DNA of 64,000 nt, from the NCBI RefSeq assembly GCF_021390545.1, contig NZ_JAJUWR010000002.1, positions 205,535-269,534 on the forward strand. Reading direction: 5' to 3'. Shown piece by piece: positions 18,334-25,454 of this stretch. The position numbers and the translations under genes are program-made. Below the pieces are notes generated by a model, which was given only the letters and a program-made list of their open reading frames with translations, was not told where the DNA came from and ran no database searches. Each line of letters begins with the position of its first letter. Position 1 is the stretch's first letter. The stretch comes from Algoriphagus sp. AGSA1. GTDB lineage: Bacteria; Bacteroidota; Bacteroidia; Cytophagales; Cyclobacteriaceae.

Positions 18334-18675
18334 CTAATCACGTTTCAACACTTCCCTGACTTCAATATTCCCCCCGATTTTAAAGATGGGGTTGCCTTTT
18401 GCCATTTCCACCGCTTCATCGATCGTGTCTGCCTTTACGACAATGTATCCTGTGATAAATTCCTTGATTTCGGTATATGGCCCATCAGTCACCACCTGAT
18501 CTGCTTTTACTGTTTTGGCACTTCCCGGCATTGGAAGCAAAGTGTTCCCTTTATCTACCAGTTTGTTTTGGGCGGCAATGCTTCCCAACCAGTTCATACG
18601 CTCCTGCATTTGTTCCGGGGAAGGTTTGAAATCTGCGATGTCTTTTAGTCTGAAAATTAATGCGAATTCTTTCAT
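18334..18675 (-). CDS. YCII/DGPF-family protein, partner of the ECF42 sigma factor
   Basis: The 113-residue protein has a ferredoxin-like YCII fold. It contains the VTDGPYTEIKEFITGYIVV stretch (about 65-83), the variant of the DGPF motif that gives the family its name, and EAVEMAKGNPIF further on. DGPF genes are the conserved companions of ECF42 sigma factors and are often their targets; their biochemical role is not settled. It is the first gene of the two-gene operon and translation of the sigma factor follows directly. Confidence 0.88.
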   Translation of the reverse strand: MKEFALIFRLKDIADFKPSPEQMQERMNWLGSIAAQNKLVDKGNTLLPMPGSAKTVKADQVVTDGPYTEIKEFITGYIVVKADTIDEAVEMAKGNPIFKIGGNIEVREVLKRD

Positions 18676-18857
18676 TTTGTTATATTGATTAAGTTCATCC
18701 TAATGACGATTGAGATGTCGGATTGGGGACATGTTATTCTAAATTATCATAGAATTTCAAAACGACCAAAATCATTGTTCTTTATAAGCGTCAGAAAATC
18801 AATGGAATGATTTGTTGATTTCTGGTTAAATCCAACTAAATCTAATGATTAAATTTT

Positions 18858-19856
18858 TTATCTTTCCCCGACCCAGTGCGGGTAAATCGGGGTTTGAGCC
18901 GATGTTTCGTCGAGAAGGAGCCGATGTTCTTCCGAAAGCTGCCAACCAACAGCTTCAATATTTGCCAGAAGCTGCTTTTCATTTCGTGCTCCGATCACCA
19001 CGTTTGAAACAGTCTTGTTCTGCAGTAGCCAGTTTATCGCAATCTGGGGAATTGATTTTCCGGTATCCCGGCTGATATGTTCTAGTTGATCTATCACTTG
19101 ATAAAGCCTTTCCTCTTCTACAGGAGGTGATCCAATGTCTCCGCCAGATTTGATTCTTCCTTCTTCCAATTCCATTCCACGTTTTATTTTACCGGTCAAC
19201 CTGCCCCATCCCAGTGGGCTCCAAACCATCAGTCCCAATCCCTGGTCTTCCATAAGCGGCATTAATTCCTGCTCATAGTCCCTTCCTATCAGGGAGTAAT
19301 ACCCTTGGTAAACGATGTACTTTTCAAGATTTAATTTTTCAGAAACCGAGAGCGATTTCATCAATTGCCAGGCGGCGAAATTGGAACAACCGATATACCT
19401 GGTTTTTCCGCTTTTCACCATAGCGTCAAGAGTCGTAAGCGTTTCTTCTATGGGAGTTTTGCTGTCAAAGCCATGCATTATATATAAATCGATGTAGTCT
19501 GTTCCCAATCTATGCAGACTGGCATCCAATGCATTTATCAAGTGGTATCGAGAGGAACCCTTATCGTTCGGTTGATCTCCCATTTGGAAGGTGGCCTTCG
19601 TAGAAATCAGACTTTGATTTCTTTTCCCGTTAAGGGCTTTTCCCAATACGATTTCCGAATCTCCAGTGGAATACACATCTGCTGTATCAAAAAAGTTGAT
19701 CCCATTATCAATGCAGAGGTCTATTAAGCGGGTGGCTTCCCTTGCATCGGTTTGTCCCCATCTTTTAAAGAACTCATTTGTACCTCCAAAAGTACCTGTT
19801 CCAAGGCTTAATACTGGAACACTTAAACCTGATTTTCCCAATTTTCTAAATTCCAT
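18858..19856 (-). CDS. Aldo/keto reductase
   Basis: The 332-residue NADPH-dependent (beta/alpha)8 barrel starts with MEFRKLGKSGLSVPVLSLGTGTFGG. Catalytic residues are visible: Asp and Tyr in NFFDTADVYSTG (about 52-63), Lys in LISTKATF and His in YIMHGFD. The cofactor loop is VVIGARNEKQL near the C-terminus. It should reduce aldehydes or ketones in the cytoplasm; the substrate cannot be told. It lies upstream of a Crp/Fnr gene on the same strand order, with 195 bases between, so joint transcription is uncertain. Confidence 0.93.
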   Translation of the reverse strand: MEFRKLGKSGLSVPVLSLGTGTFGGTNEFFKRWGQTDAREATRLIDLCIDNGINFFDTADVYSTGDSEIVLGKALNGKRNQSLISTKATFQMGDQPNDKGSSRYHLINALDASLHRLGTDYIDLYIMHGFDSKTPIEETLTTLDAMVKSGKTRYIGCSNFAAWQLMKSLSVSEKLNLEKYIVYQGYYSLIGRDYEQELMPLMEDQGLGLMVWSPLGWGRLTGKIKRGMELEEGRIKSGGDIGSPPVEEERLYQVIDQLEHISRDTGKSIPQIAINWLLQNKTVSNVVIGARNEKQLLANIEAVGWQLSEEHRLLLDETSAQTPIYPHWVGER

Positions 19857-20051
19857 ACCAATCTAGTTTACAGTCAATTTTTATTTTGAAAAGGATAATC
19901 ATGGATTGATTTCCTATGGAAGAATCTGCCCCCTGAAATGGGGACAGGCTTAGGGTCAGATCAATTCCATTATCCTTTTCATAAAATTCTGAATAACCGG
20001 ATTTTCTGGACAGGACATTTGTCAATGAATTGATGTGAGGAATATCACATG

Positions 20052-20663
20052 TCATGCATTCGTTTTGGATAGGCGACTAAGGGTCTCCCTGCTTACGCCT
20101 AGATAGGAGGCAATCATCGCCTTGGGAACTCTTTGGGCCAATCCGGGATAAACTAAAAGAATATGGTGATAGCGGTCATTGGCATTGCTGCTTAAAAAGC
20201 AAAGAATCCGTTTTTGTAATGCAAGAAGGTTAAGTGTGGTTTTTTTTAAGAAGAATGTTTCCATTTTTGGAAGTGCCTGACACATCTTTTCTCTTTGTGC
20301 CAAGGTCAGGGAAAAGGCTGTGGTATTTTCTAGGCAATCAATAGTCAGAGATGCCGCTGATTGTTTGTGATAGGCTTCCGAGTCAGTAATCCACTGGTTT
20401 TCCATGCCGAACTGCACTATGTGTTCTTTTCCGTTAGAGTCCAGTTTTGTGACCCTCATCAGACCATCCAAAACAAAGTACTCGTGCTGTGCCAAATCTC
20501 CTTCGTGAAGTACGATTTGGTGTTTTTTAAGGTGCCTTTTTTGAAAATGCTCCAAGACAAAAGCGAACTCCTGATCTGACAGACAGATGATTTCTTCGAT
20601 TTCTTTTCTCAGCCTATCATTACTTGTTATTGTGGATTGGTCAGTTATGTTCTTGGCAAGCAT
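20052..20663 (-). CDS. Crp/Fnr-family transcriptional regulator
   Basis: The 203-residue protein has a cyclic-nucleotide-binding beta-roll (about 30-130; FQKRHLKKHQIVLHEGDLAQHEYFVLDGLMRVT) and a C-terminal winged HTH (about 165-200; VPKAMIASYLGVSRETLSRLSK). It lacks the Cys cluster of Fnr. Short Crp/Fnr proteins of this type are common beside oxidoreductase genes in Bacteroidota. A TTTGGTA/TACCAAA inverted repeat lies about 70 bases upstream and may be its own operator. Confidence 0.9.
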   Translation of the reverse strand: MLAKNITDQSTITSNDRLRKEIEEIICLSDQEFAFVLEHFQKRHLKKHQIVLHEGDLAQHEYFVLDGLMRVTKLDSNGKEHIVQFGMENQWITDSEAYHKQSAASLTIDCLENTTAFSLTLAQREKMCQALPKMETFFLKKTTLNLLALQKRILCFLSSNANDRYHHILLVYPGLAQRVPKAMIASYLGVSRETLSRLSKTNA

Positions 20664-20734
20664 TGGCTAAGTGGTGTGGTTTGTTGGTTTTTATTGTGAA
20701 CAATACAGTCTTATATAATTACTACAGAACAATT

Positions 20735-20754
20735 TTTGGTAGGCTAATACCAAA
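20735..20754. promoter_or_regulatory. Operator-like inverted repeat between hxlR-type and crp-type genes
   Basis: TTTGGTA (20735-20741) and TACCAAA (20748-20754) are separated by six bases, the size of a Crp/Fnr-type site. It is upstream of the Crp/Fnr gene and downstream of the HxlR gene, both on the minus strand. No T-run follows, so a terminator is less likely. Confidence 0.4.
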
Positions 20755-20770
20755 GTGAAAAAACATTACG

Positions 20771-21145
20771 CTACTGTCTTTGGATAAATTCCCCTTTTCG
20801 GATGACCAATTCGTTGCCCCATTGGGTGATGGCCTCCAGAATAGGGACAAAACTTTTACCCAGTTCAGTGAGGCTATAAATCACTTTAATAGGGGGCTTT
20901 TTCCCATGAACTTTTCTGGATATCATACCGTCTTTTTCCAATTGTTTCAGCTGTAGGCTCAAGGTCATTTCGGTCACCGAAGGCATTTCCTTGCGTAGTT
21001 CGCTATACCTTTTTGCCCCGTCTTTCAGATGGTAAAGTATGACCGCTTTCCATTTTCCTCCCACCAGATCCATCGTCAGGCTGACTGTGCAGGGATAGGC
21101 TTTTTGGTTCAGCTTCACGTATTCGCTGAGGCATTCTGTTTTCAT
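20771..21145 (-). CDS. HxlR-family winged-helix regulator
   Basis: The protein of about 124 residues starts MKTECLSEYVKLNQKAYPCTVSLTMDLVGGKWK. The invariant Cys (about residue 18) and the GGKWK stretch of HxlR proteins are present, and the HTH is in RYSELRKEMPSVTEMTLSLQLKQLEKDGMI. HxlR regulators respond to quinones, electrophiles or oxidation through that Cys. The divergent gene encodes a quinone-reductase-like flavoprotein, a classic pairing. A longer frame begins at an ATG at 21166, but that ATG lies inside the leader unit, and the other copies of that unit end 4 nt before an ATG equal to 21145. I therefore take 21145 as the start. Confidence 0.9.
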   Translation of the reverse strand: MKTECLSEYVKLNQKAYPCTVSLTMDLVGGKWKAVILYHLKDGAKRYSELRKEMPSVTEMTLSLQLKQLEKDGMISRKVHGKKPPIKVIYSLTELGKSFVPILEAITQWGNELVIRKGEFIQRQ

Positions 21146-21149
21146 GTGT

Positions 21150-21224
21150 TTATAATTGTTTTCCAATGGTCATATGGAATCTCACATACATTATAATCAT
21201 CCCAGTGTGTGTCGCTTGCGTCAT
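21150..21224 (-). CDS. Leader-unit peptide, copy 1 (upstream of HxlR gene)
   Basis: This 24-residue ORF begins MTQATHTGMII and continues MYVRFH. The TAA stop is 4 bases before the HxlR start. It matches the peptides at 36.8, 43.0 and 61.4 kb codon for codon around H.GMII and RFH. The usual first four codons (MKSS) are present further upstream but are separated by a 41-bp GC-rich palindrome at 21226-21266. No cellular role is known. Confidence 0.55.
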   Translation of the reverse strand: MTQATHTGMIIMYVRFHMTIGKQL

Positions 21225-21225
21225 G

Positions 21226-21266
21226 CCTGCCTGACCGGTAGGCCCGCCTTCCGGAGGGCAGGCAGG
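21226..21266. repeat. GC-rich REP-like palindrome inserted in leader unit copy 1
   Basis: The 41 bases have CCTGCCTG and CAGGCAGG ends and internal GGGC/GCCC pairing. They interrupt the leader unit exactly between ATGAAATCGAG and CATGACG. Related GC palindromes occur at 23270-23294, 37096-37117 and 43195-43238. Confidence 0.7.
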
Positions 21267-21363
21267 CTCGATTTCATAGGGTGTTTTTTCACGCCTATCC
21301 ATTTGGATAGTTATTGTAAAAGTAAATTCCTAAAAATAGTTTTGCAACTATAATAATTATAGT

Positions 21364-21906
21364 ATGACGTTGATCATTCTGGCACATCCGACTTTCGAAA
21401 AGTCCGTTGCCAACAAAACAATTATTGAAGAGTTGGAGAAAAGCAATGTGGAGATAGAAATACGGGATTTACACCAATTGTACCCTGACTTTAAAATTGA
21501 TCCCAAGGTGGAACAGGAGTTTTTAGTAAGGCATGATACTGTGTTGTTCCAATATCCGTTTTATTGGTACAATATGCCGGCTATTTTGAAGCAGTGGTTT
21601 GATGTGGTATTTGAGCACCAATTTGCTTTCGGTTCAAAGGGGGACAAACTAAAAGGGAAAAACTTCCTGGCGAGTTTTACAGTGGGAGGAAAAGAAAAAG
21701 ATTATACACTCTTGGAAAAGCACCACTTTAGGGTCTATGAATTTTGCAAGAATCTGGAGCAAACCTCTTACTTCGCCCAAATGAACTTCATTGACCCTAT
21801 TTATTCCTTCAGAGCTTCAAAGGCTGATGGCTACACCGATGAAGAGATAACAAGATCCGCAAAAGCCCATGCGGATAGACTGATTCATCAGTTAATGGGA
21901 ATGTGA
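21364..21906 (+). CDS. NAD(P)H-dependent oxidoreductase, quinone reductase/KefF-like flavoprotein
   Basis: The 180-residue protein has a flavodoxin_2 fold: N-terminal LIILAHPTFEKSVAN (FMN/FAD loop), then DTVLFQYPFYWYNMPAILKQWFDVVFEHQFAFG (about 59-91), the typical NQO/KefF signature. It should carry out two-electron reduction of quinones or similar electrophiles in the cytoplasm. It is divergent from the HxlR gene across about 220 bases, which suggests HxlR-type control. Length is normal for the KefF/MdaB branch. Confidence 0.9.
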   Translation: MTLIILAHPTFEKSVANKTIIEELEKSNVEIEIRDLHQLYPDFKIDPKVEQEFLVRHDTVLFQYPFYWYNMPAILKQWFDVVFEHQFAFGSKGDKLKGKNFLASFTVGGKEKDYTLLEKHHFRVYEFCKNLEQTSYFAQMNFIDPIYSFRASKADGYTDEEITRSAKAHADRLIHQLMGM

Positions 21907-22141
21907 ATAGTTATAAATTGGGAAAATAGGCTTTTAAACCTGAAAGAGCTGAGTTATGACCATCATAGTATCAAATCCAAATTGTGGGAATTCACCAAAA
22001 ATGGAATTCCTTATAGAGTTTAAGACTGCTTTAGCCATAGGAAAAAAAATAAAATCAATCACATCCCACAGGATTGTACTATGAGCGAATGTCTGTGATG
22101 GTTTATAATCCAAAATTCAGAGTACTTAAAAATAAAAGGTT

Positions 22142-23176
22142 ATGAGAGAGCTGCCATTCATACTTATGCTGTCAATTTTCATTATTGCTTGCAGTGAGCA
22201 AACCGAGATTGGAACCCGTAACGCTCATCAAGATTACTTGATAAATAGCACGGACAGTGTTAAAATTTTTGTGAGGGAGTTTCAGGATCCCTTAAGTGAC
22301 ACCTTGTTCCCATATCCTCTTTTATTGGTTCATGGAGGTGGGCCAGGAGTCATTGCTTCATTTGATGTGGATGTTCCTAATGGTTCTTTTGCCAAGTTAT
22401 TGGCCGCAAAAGGAATCAAAGTGTATATGATGAATATTAGAGGCTGGGAAGCATCCACATTGCCGGAATATGATGAAAATGACTCCATATTGGTAATAGG
22501 CAACCATAAAGAAGCTTACGATGATATCAAAAGTGTGGTGGATTTTATCAAAGAGAAAGATCACGTGGATAAGATTTCTCTTTTTGGATGGGCTACAGGC
22601 GGGCATTGGGCAGGATATTTTGCCTCAAGGAATTCCGCTGATTTAGCACACTTTATCTCCTTGAATTCACTGTATGGTACCGATGCGCCCTGGGAATTAA
22701 AACAGTTTTTTTGGCAAGAAGAAGATACGACGAAGTTCAAAAAGGGTGGATTGTTCAGGACTTCGGATAGACAGGGTCTGGTGAGTAAATGGATGGAGAC
22801 CATTCCTGTTTCAGATAAAAATGAATGGAGAGATTCTTTGGTCATGGAAGGCTATAGGAATACAGCGGTAAGTTTTGGAAAGGATACCACCAAGATGACA
22901 GTTCCAGGCGGCTACCGAGAGGAGAGTTTTTATATGTCCCAAGGCCGGAAATACTGGACAGCTAGGGACATTTACGCTCCATCATTAATAATCAGAACTG
23001 AACTTGACTTTTGGTCACGTCCTGAAGATTTGAAGGCGTTTGATGAGGACTTGCCCCCAACTATAGAAAGACGGATCATTGAAATACCAGGAACCCACTA
23101 TGTATTTCTTGATAGATTGGAAAAAGGTAAGGGTGAGCTTGTCGATGAGATGGTAGAGTTTCTTGAAAAGGAGTAG
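22142..23176 (+). CDS. Alpha/beta-hydrolase-fold lipoprotein without the nucleophilic serine
   Basis: The 344-residue protein has a lipoprotein signal (FIIACSEQ, Cys about residue 17). The fold's oxyanion loop HGGGPG (about 64-69) resembles proline iminopeptidases. The nucleophile elbow, normally G-x-S-x-G-G, reads GWATGG (about 149-154): the serine codon position is GCT (Ala). The acid (RTELDFWSRPED) and His (PGTHYVF) of the triad are present. It is therefore probably not a classical serine hydrolase; it may bind a ligand or be recently inactivated. It stands alone between the flavoprotein gene and a terminator. Confidence 0.8.
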   Translation: MRELPFILMLSIFIIACSEQTEIGTRNAHQDYLINSTDSVKIFVREFQDPLSDTLFPYPLLLVHGGGPGVIASFDVDVPNGSFAKLLAAKGIKVYMMNIRGWEASTLPEYDENDSILVIGNHKEAYDDIKSVVDFIKEKDHVDKISLFGWATGGHWAGYFASRNSADLAHFISLNSLYGTDAPWELKQFFWQEEDTTKFKKGGLFRTSDRQGLVSKWMETIPVSDKNEWRDSLVMEGYRNTAVSFGKDTTKMTVPGGYREESFYMSQGRKYWTARDIYAPSLIIRTELDFWSRPEDLKAFDEDLPPTIERRIIEIPGTHYVFLDRLEKGKGELVDEMVEFLEKE

Positions 23177-23177
23177 G

Positions 23178-23213
23178 ACTGCTGTAAAATTGATTACTTT
23201 TTACAGCAGTTTT
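23178..23213 (+). terminator. Intrinsic terminator after the hydrolase-like gene
   Basis: Arms ACTGCTGTAAAA and TTTTTACAGCAGT form a 12-13 bp stem starting 1 base after the stop codon, ending in a TTTT run. Confidence 0.8.
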
Positions 23214-23238
23214 GGCCATTGAGTAAGCTAGAATACTT

Positions 23239-23294
23239 AGGGCTTGCTGAAAAAGTCTCAGGCATGCCAGGCCTGCCTACCGGACGGGCAGGTT
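23239..23294 (+). repeat. Interspersed repeat (family 2) with GC-rich palindrome
   Basis: The 34 bases at 23239-23272, containing GCTGAAAAAGTCTCAG, recur in inverted orientation at 61258-61291 with four mismatches or fewer. Here they run straight into the palindrome GCCTGCCTACCGGACGGGCAGG. The TGCTGAAAAAGTC core resembles insertion-sequence ends, so it may be a relic of a non-autonomous element. Confidence 0.55.
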
Positions 23295-23442
23295 CAAGAC
23301 GGAAGAATGAAGATGTATGCTTGTACTTCGAATGGGGACAACCTAGAAGATGGCATGCCTACTTATTCAGGTCTTCAGATTCTTTCACCAACATTATCCA
23401 AAGAATAATTAAAAAAAAATAAAGGTTAAGGAACTAAAACGT

Positions 23443-23457
23443 CTTAACGCTGTTAAG
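23443..23457. promoter_or_regulatory. TetR-type operator copy 1
   Basis: CTTAAC-GCT-GTTAAG is a perfect 6-3-6 palindrome 20 bases upstream of the TetR-family start. Two variants lie between the tetR stop and the efflux adaptor gene. Confidence 0.7.
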
Positions 23458-23477
23458 TAGTTTAATTCAATAAAGTG

Positions 23478-24065
23478 ATGGGAAGTAAGGAACGCATAGC
23501 TAGATTAAAAGAAGAGACCAGAAGCAATATTCTTAAGGCAGCATTTGAGATTGTCAAAGAAGATGGGTGGAATGGTCTGAGCATGCGCAAGATTGCCGAC
23601 AGGATTGAATATACAGCCCCTATTATCTATGAATATTTCACAAATAAAGAGGCTATTTTAAATGAGTTGACCAGTATCGGGTTTAAGGATTTGGATGAAG
23701 TGTTGAAGCAGGCCCAAGATGCGCATGGTACTCCCGAAGCACAGCTTGAGGCCATGTGGATGGCTTTTTGGGAATTTGGTCTTCGAAACAGAGAGATCTA
23801 TCAGGTGATGTTTGGTGTGGAAATGACCTGTTGCATTGGGATGGTGCCAGAGGCGCAGTTGCCTTCTAAGCGATTTTGTCCGGTAATCACCAAGTTGCTT
23901 TCTGAGAGACATAGAGACTCCGGCATTTGTCAACAGAAATATTTCAGCTTCTTTTCCGTGATCCATGGATTACTGTCAATCAATTTGGTAGGAAAAGGAC
24001 TTACGCAAGAAATGAACAAACAGATACTAAAAGATGCCATTATAGGAATTATTAAAACCATTTAA
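23478..24065 (+). CDS. TetR/AcrR-family repressor of the RND efflux operon
   Basis: The protein of about 195 residues has an N-terminal TetR HTH (about 10-55; RSNILKAAFEIVKEDGWNGLSMRKIADRIEYTAPIIYEYFTNKEAIL) and a TetR_C-type ligand domain (WMAFWEFGLRNREIYQVMFG). It is immediately upstream of the RND genes on the same strand. Matching TTAAC-NNT-GTTAA palindromes lie before both its own gene and the efflux operon, so it probably represses both. A GTG at 23475 directly precedes the ATG at 23478; I choose the ATG. Confidence 0.92.
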   Translation: MGSKERIARLKEETRSNILKAAFEIVKEDGWNGLSMRKIADRIEYTAPIIYEYFTNKEAILNELTSIGFKDLDEVLKQAQDAHGTPEAQLEAMWMAFWEFGLRNREIYQVMFGVEMTCCIGMVPEAQLPSKRFCPVITKLLSERHRDSGICQQKYFSFFSVIHGLLSINLVGKGLTQEMNKQILKDAIIGIIKTI

Positions 24066-24082
24066 AAAATTTTTATCCATTT

Positions 24083-24097
24083 TCTAACGGTGTTAAT
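24083..24097. promoter_or_regulatory. TetR-type operator copy 2
   Basis: TCTAACGGTGTTAAT matches the 23443 palindrome at TAAC-NNT-GTTAA. It lies in the 242-base gap before the efflux adaptor gene. Confidence 0.6.
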
Positions 24098-24204
24098 TTT
24101 CCTAATACCGATAGAATACAGAAGTAATCACTTTTATTCCCTTATCCATTAGAAACCCAAAACGTAACTCTTATACGAATTTCATACGCCTTATCAGCTA
24201 TTTA

Positions 24205-24219
24205 CTTAACAGTGTTAAA
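24205..24219. promoter_or_regulatory. TetR-type operator copy 3
   Basis: CTTAACAGTGTTAAA, again TTAAC-NNT-GTTAA, sits 89 bases before the adaptor ATG at 24308, where it could block the efflux promoter. Confidence 0.65.
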
Positions 24220-24307
24220 TATATTAATAATGTTTTATATGTTCTCCAATATTTTCCATCTACCCGTCTATTTGTCTAATGATCAACTTACTAAATCAAC
24301 TATTTTA

Positions 24308-25423
24308 ATGAAAAATTTATTCTTAAGCCTTGGGGTTGTTCTAGCATTATACGCTTGCAGTCCTGCTCACTCCACTGACCAAGCTGCCACTAGCCCCCCG
24401 GAATTACCGGTATTTTCCATTCAAAAGTCGTCAGCGGAGACCTCCTTGGAATATCCAGCCACCATTGAAGGCAGCGTTGATATAGAACTGCGCCCTCAGA
24501 TAAGCGGAACACTGGAGCGGATATTAGTGGATGAAGGAGAATACGTATCGAAGGGGAAAACCATCTTTGAGATCAACGACCTCCCTTTCCGGGAAGCTCT
24601 TAATCATGCTTTGGCCAATCAACATGCCGCAGAGGCCGCTTTAGTTCACAGTGAGCTGGAAGTGGCTAAATATACACCTCTGGTAGAGAAAAAAGTAGTT
24701 TCGGATTTTCAATTGAAAACACTGGAAGCCAGCCGGCAAATGGCACTCTCCAGCCTGGAACAGGCAAAGGCCCAGGTAGAGTCTGCCAGAATCAATTTGA
24801 GTTACACTAAAATTCAAGCTCCTGTAAGTGGCTACATCGGTAGATTGCCTAAGAAACAGGGATCAATCGTCGGTCCGACAGACCAAAGCCCACTCACTAC
24901 CCTGTCCGATGTTCATGAAGTCCATGTCTATTTTGCTCTTGGAGAGACAGATTTTATCCGGTTCACGGATCAATATGAAGGAGAGACTTTGTCGGAAAAA
25001 ATCGAAAACCTTCCACCGGTCACTTTAATACTCGCAGACCATAGCAAGTATTCGGACGTGGGACAAGTGGATGTGGTGGATGGACAGTTTAATAAAAACA
25101 CGGGCACGATCACCTTCAGAGCAACTTTTCCAAATAAAAGAGGTTTACTCCGATCAGGAAATACCGGCAGAATCTTGCTCACCCATCCGCATGCCGAGGC
25201 TATATTGGTTCCTCAGCAATCGACTTTTGAAATCCAGGATAAAATCTTTGTGGTCACTGTGGACGATCAAAATCATGTAGTTAGGAAACCAATACAGGTC
25301 AGCGGGATCACCGGAGATAATTACTTGGTGTCCAGTGGGCTGAAGCCAGGGGATAGAATCGTTTACAAGGGGTTTGAGACGCTTCAAGATGGTGTGCCCA
25401 TCACTCCGGAAATCCAAAAATAA
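24308..25423 (+). CDS. RND efflux periplasmic adaptor (membrane fusion protein) lipoprotein
   Basis: The protein of about 371 residues has a lipoprotein signal (LALYACSPAHS). A barrel-sandwich hybrid (RPQISGTLERILVDEGEYVSKGKTIFEINDLPF) is followed by an alpha-hairpin (about 90-160), the second lipoyl half (INLSYTKIQAPVSGYIGRLPKKQGSIV), a beta-barrel and a membrane-proximal domain. It bridges the inner-membrane pump and the outer-membrane factor. An upstream in-frame ATG at 24212 would place a long tail before the signal peptide and overlaps the region of operator 3, so 24308 is taken as the start. It is the first gene of the tripartite efflux operon. Confidence 0.93.
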   Translation: MKNLFLSLGVVLALYACSPAHSTDQAATSPPELPVFSIQKSSAETSLEYPATIEGSVDIELRPQISGTLERILVDEGEYVSKGKTIFEINDLPFREALNHALANQHAAEAALVHSELEVAKYTPLVEKKVVSDFQLKTLEASRQMALSSLEQAKAQVESARINLSYTKIQAPVSGYIGRLPKKQGSIVGPTDQSPLTTLSDVHEVHVYFALGETDFIRFTDQYEGETLSEKIENLPPVTLILADHSKYSDVGQVDVVDGQFNKNTGTITFRATFPNKRGLLRSGNTGRILLTHPHAEAILVPQQSTFEIQDKIFVVTVDDQNHVVRKPIQVSGITGDNYLVSSGLKPGDRIVYKGFETLQDGVPITPEIQK

Positions 25424-25454
25424 ATCCCGCCAATCCTTAAATCAAATTAAACAG

